Source: Burkholderiaceae bacterium
GTDB taxonomy: Bacteria > Pseudomonadota > Gammaproteobacteria > Burkholderiales > Burkholderiaceae_D
Length of the DNA: 64,000 nt
Direction of reading: 5' to 3'
Assembly (NCBI GenBank): GCA_019751755.1
Contig: JAIENA010000143.1
Span: 1-64,000 of the forward strand
Below are positions 17,401 to 24,830 of the stretch, piece by piece. A model generated the notes under the pieces. It was not told where the DNA came from and did not search any database. It was given only the letters and a program-made list of their open reading frames with translations. Numbering within the stretch: position 1 is the first letter of the stretch; every line of letters begins with the position of its first letter. Made by a program: the position numbers and the translations under genes.

Positions 17401-18807
17401 TTCCGCGAAGTGGCGGGCGAACATGCCTATTACTTCGACGGCAAGGAGCCGCAGGCGCTGGCCAGCGCCATCACAGCGTGGCTGGCGTTGCAGCGTGACG
17501 GCCAGGCCCCGCAATCATCGTCGATGCCGTGGCTGACGTGGGAACAAAGCGCGCAGCAATTAATGGACGTGACGGTGCACGGCAAGCACCATGGCCACCA
17601 TGAGGTCGGTGAGGTGGCGCCGCAATTGCTGGTCGATGTGTCGGCCGTGGCGCGCGATGATTTGAAGACCGGCATCCAGCGCGTGGTGCGCGCGCAATTG
17701 TCGGAACTGCTGCGCCTGCGCACCACCGCATATCAGGTGTTCCCGGTCTACCTGACGGACGAAGGCGGCCGCTGGCACTACCGCTATGCGCGCCGCTATA
17801 TCCACCAGATGCTGGGCACCGACAGCCACGGCGTGATCGACGAGGAAGTCAAGGTCGCCAGCGGCGACGTGTTCTACAGCCCGGACTTCTTCCCGCGCCC
17901 CGTGATCGAAGCGGCCCGCCACGGCGTCTATGAACGCTGGCGCGCCCAGGGTGTGCGGGTACACTTCCTGATCCATGACATCTTGCCGGTGTTGCGCCCG
18001 GAATTCTTCCCGCCGCGCACCGACAGCGAATTCGGCCAGTGGCTGTCCACCGTCAGCGCCAATGCCGACCGCCTGATCTGCATCAGCGGCGCGGTGGCCG
18101 ACGAAACGCGCAACTGGCTGCAACAGGCCGCGCCGCAAGCGAGCGTGCCGCCGATGGCGGTGCTGCACCACGGCGCCGACATCACCGCATCGGCGCCGTC
18201 CACCGGCTTGCCGGACGACGCCGCCGCCGTGCTGGCCCAACTGGCCGCCGCGCCCTCCTTCCTGATGGTCGGCACCATCGAGCCGCGCAAGGGCCACTTG
18301 CAGGCGCTCGATGCCTTCGAACAGCTGTGGGCGGCAGGTCTTGACGCGCGCCTGGTGATCGTCGGCGGCGAAGGCTGGAAAGGCTTGCCTGACGGTCAGC
18401 GCCGCACCATTCCGGCCATCATCGAACGGCTCTCGGGCCACCCGGAACTGGGCCGCCGCCTGCATTGGCTGCGCGGCATCAGCGACCAATACCTGGACCA
18501 GGTCTATGGCGCCGCCGCCTGCCTGCTGGTGCCGAGCGAAGGCGAAGGTTTTGGCTTGCCGCTGATCGAAGCGGCACGCCACGGTGTACCGCTGATCGCG
18601 CGCGACATCCCGGTGTTCCGCGAAGTGGCGCGGGAACATGCCTTGTACTTCAGCGGCAATACCGGCGCGCAGTTGGCGGCCGCTGTGCAAGAATGGCTGC
18701 AATTGCAGCAATCCGGCCAGGTGGCGGGCAGTAGCGGCATGCCATGGCAAACCTGGGCGCAAAATGTCGAGGTGCTGACGGCAACCCTGTTTCCCAAAGC
18801 CGCCTGA
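14416..18807 (+). CDS. Three-module GT4 glycosyltransferase (1463 residues)
   Basis: It starts two bases after the methyltransferase stop. Residues 1-215 are Ala/Leu-rich with no clear fold. Module 1 (about 226-625) is a GT-B/GT4 enzyme opening with YISPLPPEHSGIADYSAE; its donor-site motif (TRGETSASVLDCL) lacks the second Glu of the E-x7-E signature. Modules 2 (about 668-1045) and 3 (about 1070-1455) are paralogous. Both open with LVD(I/V)SA...KTGIQRVVR and carry GT(L/I)EPRKGH and the intact EGEGFGLPLIEA donor motif. The protein has no transmembrane segment, so it acts in the cytoplasm, probably adding two or three different sugars in sequence, as in WbdA-type multi-domain polymerases. Sugar specificity cannot be read from sequence. 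Confidence 0.85.
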   Translation: MRIVIDLQGCQLDAATASAPATAAAPVVALVAALASAAAQAGHTVIAALDGRHADSIDLLRSALKAGVGDLLPPARVLTYTLPGGSGGSDHRGHWARHAASTVRAGFFASLSADAVLLPLRADGADSADGNALLAPLPGVVNAVWLYRGEGAARHTPALQAIVNAAQLALAADETAQATLAALGTAGMLAAADSEGAALLLTQLQLQLQRQPQAQASVTAPPSPRPRLAYISPLPPEHSGIADYSAEVLAEIEAHYDIELITTPGATPGAALQRFTQRSAAWFEQHAGTYDRIVYHFGNSNMHKHMFALLKRHPGVVVLHDFYLSGVLDNMERDGDQANAFMDALYASHGHSGLHYHSAHGRNPSIWQFPCNKEVLDHAAGVIVHSDFSKRLAEQWYGPGAADGWRTLPLLRGQGAGNDPVAARRAAREALGIADDEYIVSTFGMLGSTKLNDRLLEAFLASKLAQDDKCRLVFVGANDPGPYGFDLQKRIADSGIGHRIRITGFASAADYAHWLAASDSSVQLRTKTRGETSASVLDCLLHGIPTIINAHGASADLPADVLVKLQDEFTTGEMVQALESLHGDQDRRAHLAQAARAFIRAEHSPARVGRLYLDAIEHFARHSGPAVYRDMVTALAAPGAPLPPSQAALVELAAVIAHNRAQAGQGRRQLLVDISALVQADFKTGIQRVVRSIVLALLKNPPAGYRVEPVYSQGLMRPYRYARRFTSSMLAGQFAPQAADYGKTLEDAPIDSGAGDMFLGLDLAANSNMQNEALLLDMRRRGVAIWFVVYDLLPLLRPDCFTYGTDKHYGDYIKSMTTVVDGIASISRAVSDEVAEWLASHPNRRAAPVQLGYFHLGADIDASAPSAGLPANAERVMQAVKAAPTLLMVGTLEPRKGHSQALAAFELLWQQGVDVNLVIVGKNGWLVEQLVKRLEQHPQREQKLFWLPGVSDEMLLKLYDSCAALLAASEGEGFGLPLIEAAQKNLPIIARGIPVFREVAGEHAYYFDGKEPQALASAITAWLALQRDGQAPQSSSMPWLTWEQSAQQLMDVTVHGKHHGHHEVGEVAPQLLVDVSAVARDDLKTGIQRVVRAQLSELLRLRTTAYQVFPVYLTDEGGRWHYRYARRYIHQMLGTDSHGVIDEEVKVASGDVFYSPDFFPRPVIEAARHGVYERWRAQGVRVHFLIHDILPVLRPEFFPPRTDSEFGQWLSTVSANADRLICISGAVADETRNWLQQAAPQASVPPMAVLHHGADITASAPSTGLPDDAAAVLAQLAAAPSFLMVGTIEPRKGHLQALDAFEQLWAAGLDARLVIVGGEGWKGLPDGQRRTIPAIIERLSGHPELGRRLHWLRGISDQYLDQVYGAAACLLVPSEGEGFGLPLIEAARHGVPLIARDIPVFREVAREHALYFSGNTGAQLAAAVQEWLQLQQSGQVAGSSGMPWQTWAQNVEVLTATLFPKAA

Positions 18808-18825
18808 CGCATTGGCGCCAACCTC

Positions 18826-20319
18826 ATGCAGCCTGATAATTACGAGCAACCTATGTCCGACCCTTATCCTCAACTGACGATGCAGCAGCAGCCACGCGGC
18901 GCCAGCCGCGCCGGCGAACCGCCGCTGGTGGTCGATCTGGACGGCACGCTGATCTACAGCGACATGCTGTGGGAATCGCTGCTGCTGTTTCTGCGCCTGC
19001 ACTTCTGGCAGGCGTGGCGCCTGCCGCTATGGCTGCTTCTCGGCAAAGCCGGCTTCAAGGCCCGGATTGCCGCCATGGTGCAGCCGCATCCGGCCCACCT
19101 GCCCTATGACCGCGAATTATTGGCCGACATCTCGGCGCAATACAGCGACGGCCGCCGCATCGTGCTGGCCACCGGCAGCCAGCGCGCGCTGGCCGAAGGC
19201 ATTGCCGCCCACTTGCAAGTGTTCGACGAAGTGCACGCCACCGACGGCGCCATCAACCTCACGTCCAGCAACAAGGCCGGTGCGCTGGTCGAGCGCTATG
19301 GCGCGCGCGGCTACGATTACATCGGCAATTCGCACGTCGATATTCCAGTCTGGGATGCGGCGCGCCACGCCTATTCCGTCACCACCCGCCCGTTCACCCT
19401 GGGCGACGGGCGCAGCACAGTGCGCATGGGCGCCCAGCGCAGCGAGCCGTTGATGGCGCTGTTCAAGGCCATGCGCCCGCGCCAGTGGCTGAAAAACCTG
19501 CTGGTCTTGCTGCCAATGTTGGGCGCCCATGCGCTCAACCTGGACACCGCCATGCAATCGCTGCTGGCCTTTATCGCGTTTTCCCTGTGCGCGTCCAGCG
19601 CCTACCTGTTGAACGATGCGCTCGATGCGCAGGACGATCGCCAGCATCCGGTCAAACGCAAACGCCCGATCGCGTCCGGCAAATTGCCGCTGCCGCTGGC
19701 GATGGCGGCCAGCCCGCTGCTGGCGATCGCCGCCATCGCCCTGTGCATGGCCTACGATCCGGTGCTGCTGGCGGTGGTACTGGTGTATTTCGCCAGCACG
19801 CTGGCGTATTCGTTTTACCTGAAGCGCATCATGATGGTCGATATCGTGGCGCTGTCGCTGCTGTACACCATCCGCGTGCTGGGCGGCAGTGCCGCCACCG
19901 GCATCACGCCGTCGTTCTGGCTGCTGGCGTTTTCGTTCTTCATTTTCCTCAGCCTGGCGCTGCTGAAACGCTACAGCGAACTGTATAACCTGAAGCGGCG
20001 CGGCAAGGACAAGACCAGCGGCCGCGGTTATACCGTGGAAGACAAGGCGCCGATCGCCATGATGGGCATTAACGCCGGCTTTTTGTCGGTGCTGATCTTC
20101 ATGCTGTACTTTAATTCGAACGATGTGCTGGCGCGCTACCATACGCCGACGCTGCTGCTGGGCATCGTACCGCTGCTGGTGTTCTGGCTCGGCCGCCTGT
20201 GGACGCTGGCCTTCCGTGGCCAGGTCAATGAAGACCCGGTGCTGTACGTCAGCAAGGACCCCGTCAGCCTGGCCACCATCGCCCTGTCGGCGCTGCTGCT
20301 GGTGGCCGCCACGCATTGA
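18826..20319 (+). CDS. HAD phosphatase-UbiA prenyltransferase fusion (polyprenyl-P phosphoribosyltransferase type)
   Basis: Residues about 30-200 of this 497-residue protein are a HAD hydrolase: VVDLDGTLIYSD holds the nucleophile Asp, LATGS motif II, SSNKAG the Lys, and GNSHVDIPVW the last acid. Residues about 210-497 are a UbiA-fold membrane enzyme that opens with MRPRQWLKNLLVLLPM. It carries NDALDAQDDRQHPVKRKRPI as its metal/diphosphate site, then LAYSFYLKR and KRYSELYNL. These match the decaprenyl-phosphate 5-phosphoribosyltransferase of mycobacteria (Rv3806c family). The fusion predicts both steps: transfer of phosphoribose from PRPP to polyprenyl phosphate, then removal of the 5-phosphate. 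ATG at 18826 has no clear ribosome site; ATG at 18853 (MSDPYPQ) is an alternative. Confidence 0.8.
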   Translation: MQPDNYEQPMSDPYPQLTMQQQPRGASRAGEPPLVVDLDGTLIYSDMLWESLLLFLRLHFWQAWRLPLWLLLGKAGFKARIAAMVQPHPAHLPYDRELLADISAQYSDGRRIVLATGSQRALAEGIAAHLQVFDEVHATDGAINLTSSNKAGALVERYGARGYDYIGNSHVDIPVWDAARHAYSVTTRPFTLGDGRSTVRMGAQRSEPLMALFKAMRPRQWLKNLLVLLPMLGAHALNLDTAMQSLLAFIAFSLCASSAYLLNDALDAQDDRQHPVKRKRPIASGKLPLPLAMAASPLLAIAAIALCMAYDPVLLAVVLVYFASTLAYSFYLKRIMMVDIVALSLLYTIRVLGGSAATGITPSFWLLAFSFFIFLSLALLKRYSELYNLKRRGKDKTSGRGYTVEDKAPIAMMGINAGFLSVLIFMLYFNSNDVLARYHTPTLLLGIVPLLVFWLGRLWTLAFRGQVNEDPVLYVSKDPVSLATIALSALLLVAATH

Positions 20320-20375
20320 GCCCTTTATTGAGCCGAGTTATTGAGCCAACTTATTGAAATGATTGTGACCCCAGC

Positions 20376-20717
20376 ATGAGCCCTTCCGTCATCGGTTTCC
20401 TGTGGTGCGCCGGCGCGTCGTTCGCCAGCGCCCTGTCGACCTACCTGATCAAGTTGTCCGGCCAGGCCGGCACCGACTGGAACCTGACCCGCCTGGCCTG
20501 GCTGGGCGGCGCCTGCGCCAGCTATGGCCTGGGTTTCGTCTGCTACTCCATCGCGCTGCAAAAGCTGCAAATCAGCCTGGCCTACCCGGTCATGACCGCC
20601 ATCACGCTGGCGTTGGTGACAGTGATCGGCTACGCGGCGCTGCAGGAGCCGATGTCGGCCGCCAAGCTGGCCGGTATCGTGCTGGTGGGGGCCGGCGCGT
20701 TCCTGCTGGCGCGTTGA
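20376..20717 (+). CDS. Small SMR/EamA-type four-helix transporter (possible lipid-sugar flippase)
   Basis: The 113-residue protein has four predicted transmembrane helices. It shows the SMR-type ending (LQISLAYPVMTAITLALVTVIGYAALQEP ... LAGIVLVGAGAFLL). The family includes multidrug exporters and the ArnE/ArnF proteins that flip undecaprenyl-phosphate-aminoarabinose. It sits between the lipid-linked pentose synthase and two GT-C membrane enzymes, so a role in flipping the lipid-linked sugar is more likely than drug efflux. That function is inferred from context. Confidence 0.7.
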   Translation: MSPSVIGFLWCAGASFASALSTYLIKLSGQAGTDWNLTRLAWLGGACASYGLGFVCYSIALQKLQISLAYPVMTAITLALVTVIGYAALQEPMSAAKLAGIVLVGAGAFLLAR

Positions 20718-20730
20718 GCGGAGAACCGCG

Positions 20731-22668
20731 TTGACGACTTTGCCGCCTGCCATCGCGCCGACATCGTTGCTGCAACAGCGTTCCGGCTGGCGCACCCTGC
20801 TGCTGGTGCTGACCGTCACGCTGCTGGTGCTGATGGGCGTGCGCAAGGGCCGCCTGATGGGCGACTCCACCGAATACCTGCTGATGACCGCCGCCATGGC
20901 GTCGCATGGCAGCGTCGATATCCGCAGCACCGATATTGCCCAGGTGCGCGGCGCCATGGGTGCACACATGCAGGTGCACCTCGATGCGCTGGAACAGGGC
21001 TTGAACGATCCGGCGGTCACCGTGCCATTGCCCGGCTTTTACCGGGGCCTGGACGGCAAGGTGTACGCGATTCACTTTTCCGCCTATTCCGTGCTGGCGG
21101 CAGCCCCCTATAAACTCTTCCAACTGGTGGGCATCAATCCGATCAAATGCTACCAGGTCGTCAACCTGGCGCTGGTGCTGGTGCTGGGGCTGGCGCTGAT
21201 GCGCCTGTTCGGCAGCGCCCCGCGCGCGCTGGCCGGCGTGGCGCTGTACCTGCTGAGCGGCGGCATCCTGTATTGGAACTGGAGCAGCCCTGAATGTATG
21301 AGCGCCGCCGCGCTGCTGGCCGGCTTCGCCTGGTATTGCAGCGGCGCGCCGCTGCGCGCCGGCCTGATGATCGGCCTGGCGTCGCTGCAGAACCCCAGCA
21401 TCGTGCTGACGCTGGCCGCACTGCCGGTGCTGGCCTGGTGCCTGCAACCCGGCATGACGCTGCTGGACGGCGTCAAAGCCGCGTTGCGTCCGCGCCCGCT
21501 GGCCGGCCTGCTGCTGGGTGGCCTGCTGTTTGCCGTGCCGCTGGCGTATAACCTGCACACGTTCGGCGTCACCAGCATCATTGCCAAGGTCGGCACGTCA
21601 GCAGAATTGATCGGGCCCGGCCGCCTGCATTCGATGTTCTTCGACCTGAACCAGGGCATGATCATTGCCATCCCGGCGGTGGCGGCCATGCTGCTGCTGT
21701 GGGGCTGGCGCGGCATGGAGCGCGCCCAGCGCGCACGCCGCGTACTGGCGCTGCTGCTGTGCGGCGCGCTGGCGATGGCGTATTCAATCCCCGCGATGAT
21801 GGTGCAGAACTGGAATTCCGGCGCGGCCGGCGTGATGCGCTATGCGTTCTGGTGCGCCATGCCGTTCGTGTTCCTGCTGCTGTGGCGTCTGCGCCAGGCG
21901 GCGCGCTGGCCACGCGCGGTGCTCGCCGTGGTCCTGCTGCTGCAGACCCTCGCGATGTACGCGGCGTCACGCTACGGTGAAACAGAGTTCGGCCCGATGG
22001 CCAGATTCGTCATGCGCCATGCTCCTGCCCTATATAACCCGGAACCGGAAATCTTTGCGGAACGCGCCAGCGGCAGGGAAGATTACAACGTCGATCCGGC
22101 ACAAGTTTATGTTTACCGTGTCAATGGCGTCGCCATGAAAGTGCTGTACCACGCCAGCCTGACGGATTTTGCGGCCAAGCTGTGCGGCAAGGATCAGAGC
22201 GGCGCCGGTGGCACCGCAAGCCAACACCTGAAAGGGGGCTGGATCTATATCAATGGCCCGATCCGCTGCATCACCCCGGTCAACGTCACGCCGGAGCAGT
22301 TCAGCAGCGCGCCGGTGGTCTTCAAAGGCCGGGGCTGGAGCGTGCTGGAACAGGCGCCCGGCCAAGCCGCCGGCATGTGGAGCGAGGGCGCCGCATCGCA
22401 ATTGCAGCTGGCCTACACGCAGCCGGGCGCCTATACCCAATTGGTCTTGCGCGGCCGCTACCTGCAAGGCAATCACCGCACCCGCGTCATCATCAATGGC
22501 CAGGACACCGGCTGGCATGATGTGCAGGCCGGCGCGCCAGTCGATATTCCCGATGCCGCCACCACCAACGCGCTGCAGGTGGAATTGCGCCATGAAGCGC
22601 CCGCCAGCCCGGGGCCGCAGGATGGCCGCAAGCTGGCGCTGTTCCTGCACAGCGCCGAACTGCAATAA
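20731..22668 (+). CDS. GT-C-like membrane glycosyltransferase, paralogue 1
   Basis: The 645-residue protein starts at a TTG (20731), preceded by GCGGAGAACCGCG. It has about 10-11 transmembrane segments up to residue ~415, then a periplasmic domain of about 215 residues. The first periplasmic loop begins with MGDSTEYLL, whose acidic pair fits the catalytic position of GT-C enzymes that use lipid-phosphate sugars. The C-terminal domain (WIYINGPIRC ... RTRVIINGQDTGWHDV) looks like a beta-sandwich, perhaps carbohydrate-binding. It has a close paralogue next door (22754-24751), sharing the YRGLDGKVYAIHF, YWNWS and NWNSGAAGVMRYAFW motifs. No recognised family name fits with certainty; the role proposed is periplasmic transfer of a lipid-linked pentose. 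Confidence 0.6.
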   Translation: MTTLPPAIAPTSLLQQRSGWRTLLLVLTVTLLVLMGVRKGRLMGDSTEYLLMTAAMASHGSVDIRSTDIAQVRGAMGAHMQVHLDALEQGLNDPAVTVPLPGFYRGLDGKVYAIHFSAYSVLAAAPYKLFQLVGINPIKCYQVVNLALVLVLGLALMRLFGSAPRALAGVALYLLSGGILYWNWSSPECMSAAALLAGFAWYCSGAPLRAGLMIGLASLQNPSIVLTLAALPVLAWCLQPGMTLLDGVKAALRPRPLAGLLLGGLLFAVPLAYNLHTFGVTSIIAKVGTSAELIGPGRLHSMFFDLNQGMIIAIPAVAAMLLLWGWRGMERAQRARRVLALLLCGALAMAYSIPAMMVQNWNSGAAGVMRYAFWCAMPFVFLLLWRLRQAARWPRAVLAVVLLLQTLAMYAASRYGETEFGPMARFVMRHAPALYNPEPEIFAERASGREDYNVDPAQVYVYRVNGVAMKVLYHASLTDFAAKLCGKDQSGAGGTASQHLKGGWIYINGPIRCITPVNVTPEQFSSAPVVFKGRGWSVLEQAPGQAAGMWSEGAASQLQLAYTQPGAYTQLVLRGRYLQGNHRTRVIINGQDTGWHDVQAGAPVDIPDAATTNALQVELRHEAPASPGPQDGRKLALFLHSAELQ

Positions 22669-22753
22669 GCCGCAGCGCTCGCGCCAACCACTCACCGGTA
22701 GCCACGTCACGCACCTAAGTCATAAACGCTCTCCCTCACGAACGGAATTTCCC

Positions 22754-24751
22754 TTGATCTCCCTACCCTCGTTGCTCCGCTTCTTCACACCGGACCGCGC
22801 CGGCGCACGCCACCTGACGCTGGTGCTGCTACTGGTGCTGGTGGCGCTGCTGGCGGGACGCAAGGCGGTATTGACCGGCGACTTTGCGGAATACCTGCAA
22901 ATGACGGTATCGGTGGCGTCGCATGGCAGCGCCGAGGTGCGCGCCGACGATATCGCCACCATGCGCCGCTTGCTGTCCAAGGACATGACGGAACAGCTCG
23001 ACAAACTCGAGGCATACCGGCGCGATCCCATCAACACACCGATGGCGCCGGGCTTTTACCGTGGTCTGGACGGCAACGTGTATGCGATCCACTTCCCCGC
23101 TTATTCGGCGCTGGCGGCGGTACCCTTTACCTTGTTCCAGTGGATCGGCATCCCGCCACTGAAAGCCTACCAGGCACTCAACCTGGCCATATTACCGGTG
23201 CTGGCGCTGGCCCTGCTGCACCTGTTCGCCGCCGCGCCGGCAAGTGGCACGGGCATGGCCCATCCCGGCCGCGGCGCCCTGCCCGGCGCTGATGGCGCGG
23301 TGCTGCGCGCCGGCGCCGGCGTGGCGCTGTTCATGCTGTGCGGCGGCGCGCTGTACTGGAACTGGAGCGGACCGGAATTCATCAGCGCCGCCGCGCTGCT
23401 GGCGGGCCTGGCGTGGTATGCCAGCGGCGCCCCGCTGCGCGGTGGTGCGCTGGTCGGCCTGGCCGCCATGCAAAACCCCAGCATCATCCTGACGCTGGGC
23501 ATGATGCCGGTGCTGGCCTGGAGTTTGCAGCCGGGTGTCAGCCTGTGGCAAGGGGTGCGCAATACGCTGCGCCCGCGCACCTTGGGCGGCTTGCTGCTGG
23601 GCGGCGCGCTGGCGGCCACGCCGGTGCTGTACAACCTGCATGTATTCGGCACCCCCAGCATCATTGCCAGCATCAGCACGGCCGCCAGCATGATGAACCC
23701 GGGCCGCCTGCATTCGCTGTTTTTTGACTTCAACCAGGGCATGATCCTGGCTATTCCGGCCGCTTGGGCCATGCTGCTGCTGTGGGGCTGGCGCGGCATG
23801 CCACAAGCCGAGCGCCGCTGCCGAGCGCTGGCATTGTTGCTGTGCATGGCGCTGGCGGTGGCCTACGCGATCCCCGCGCTGACCGTGCATAACTGGAATT
23901 CGGGTGCGGCCGGCGTGATGCGCTATGCGTTTTGGAGCGCGATGCCGTTTGTATTCCTGCTGCTGTGGCGCCTGCGCGGCGCGGCGCGCTGGCCACGCGT
24001 GCTGCTGGCGCTGGTGTTTGCCGTGCAGGCGCTGGCGATGGCAGCGGGCATGACCTACAACTCGGTGCAATTGAGTCCGTTGGCGACCTTCGTCTTGCAG
24101 CGCATGCCAACACTGTACAACCCGGACCCGGAGATTTTTGCCGAGCGCGTCTCCGGCAGCGACGACTTCCACGCCAATCTGATGGCCGTATACGTGCTGC
24201 GTGACGGCAATACCATCAGGAAAGCGTTGTACCACCGCACCCACCCCGCCCCGGCGAGCAAGCTGTGCCGCCCCAATGAAACCCTGGACGGCAGCGGCAG
24301 CACGCACCGCCAAGGCGACTGGATTTATTTGAATGGCCCGCTGCGCTGCTTCAAGCGCACCGTCGTCACCGCGGACCAGTTTTCCAGTGGTGTGTTTGTC
24401 TCCGCCGGCAGCGGCTGGAGCGTACTGGAACCAACACAAGGCCAGCAGGCCGGTGGCATGTGGAGCGATGGCGCCGTGTCGCAGTTGACGGTGGCCTACG
24501 CGCAACCGGGCAAGCATGCGCAGTTGGTAATCCGGGGCAATTACTTTACCGGCAACCGCCGCACACGCGTCGTCATCAACGGCGTCGACCTGGGGAATTT
24601 CAATTTACAGGTGGGGGAATCGATCCCGATTCCCGATGCCGCCACCACCAGCGGCCTGCACATCACCTTGCACCATGAGACGCCGCGCAGCCCGGGACCA
24701 CAGGATGGCCGCAAGCTGGCGCTGTTCCTGCAACAGGTCAGCCTGCAATAA
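22754..24751 (+). CDS. GT-C-like membrane glycosyltransferase, paralogue 2
   Basis: The frame is open further upstream, but that part overlaps the previous gene in another frame. I place the start at TTG 22754 because ACGGAA precedes it and this aligns with the start of the paralogue, giving 665 residues. Shared features with the first copy include an acidic pair in the first loop (LTGDFAEYL), FYRGLDGNVYAIHFPAYSAL, YWNWSGPE, NWNSGAAGVMRYAFW and the C-terminal beta-domain ending SPGPQDGRKLALFL. One difference is an insertion at about 165-185 (GTGMAHPGRGALPGADGA). Tandem duplication followed by divergence suggests the two enzymes use the same donor on different acceptors or linkages. It ends just before the terminator at 24771. 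Confidence 0.6.
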   Translation: MISLPSLLRFFTPDRAGARHLTLVLLLVLVALLAGRKAVLTGDFAEYLQMTVSVASHGSAEVRADDIATMRRLLSKDMTEQLDKLEAYRRDPINTPMAPGFYRGLDGNVYAIHFPAYSALAAVPFTLFQWIGIPPLKAYQALNLAILPVLALALLHLFAAAPASGTGMAHPGRGALPGADGAVLRAGAGVALFMLCGGALYWNWSGPEFISAAALLAGLAWYASGAPLRGGALVGLAAMQNPSIILTLGMMPVLAWSLQPGVSLWQGVRNTLRPRTLGGLLLGGALAATPVLYNLHVFGTPSIIASISTAASMMNPGRLHSLFFDFNQGMILAIPAAWAMLLLWGWRGMPQAERRCRALALLLCMALAVAYAIPALTVHNWNSGAAGVMRYAFWSAMPFVFLLLWRLRGAARWPRVLLALVFAVQALAMAAGMTYNSVQLSPLATFVLQRMPTLYNPDPEIFAERVSGSDDFHANLMAVYVLRDGNTIRKALYHRTHPAPASKLCRPNETLDGSGSTHRQGDWIYLNGPLRCFKRTVVTADQFSSGVFVSAGSGWSVLEPTQGQQAGGMWSDGAVSQLTVAYAQPGKHAQLVIRGNYFTGNRRTRVVINGVDLGNFNLQVGESIPIPDAATTSGLHITLHHETPRSPGPQDGRKLALFLQQVSLQ

Positions 24752-24770
24752 GAAGCCCGGCACGGGCATA

Positions 24771-24809
24771 AAAAAACCGCGTCCAGTTCACACTGCGACG
24801 CGGTTTTTT
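24771..24809. terminator. Bidirectional terminator
   Basis: AAAAAACCGCGTC (24771-24783) is the exact inverse of 24797-24809. The GC part forms the stem, and the flanking A and T runs supply U tracts on both strands. It lies between the convergent polysaccharide operon and the helicase gene and would serve both. Confidence 0.9.
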
Positions 24810-24830
24810 ATGATCAATGCTGAAGATGGA

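Noticed and set aside
22253-22753. Upstream extension of the second GT-C gene
   Set aside because: It overlaps the end of the first GT-C gene in another frame, and its Arg/Ser-rich translation is unlike the paralogue. A TTG with a ribosome site at 22754 matches the paralogue start.
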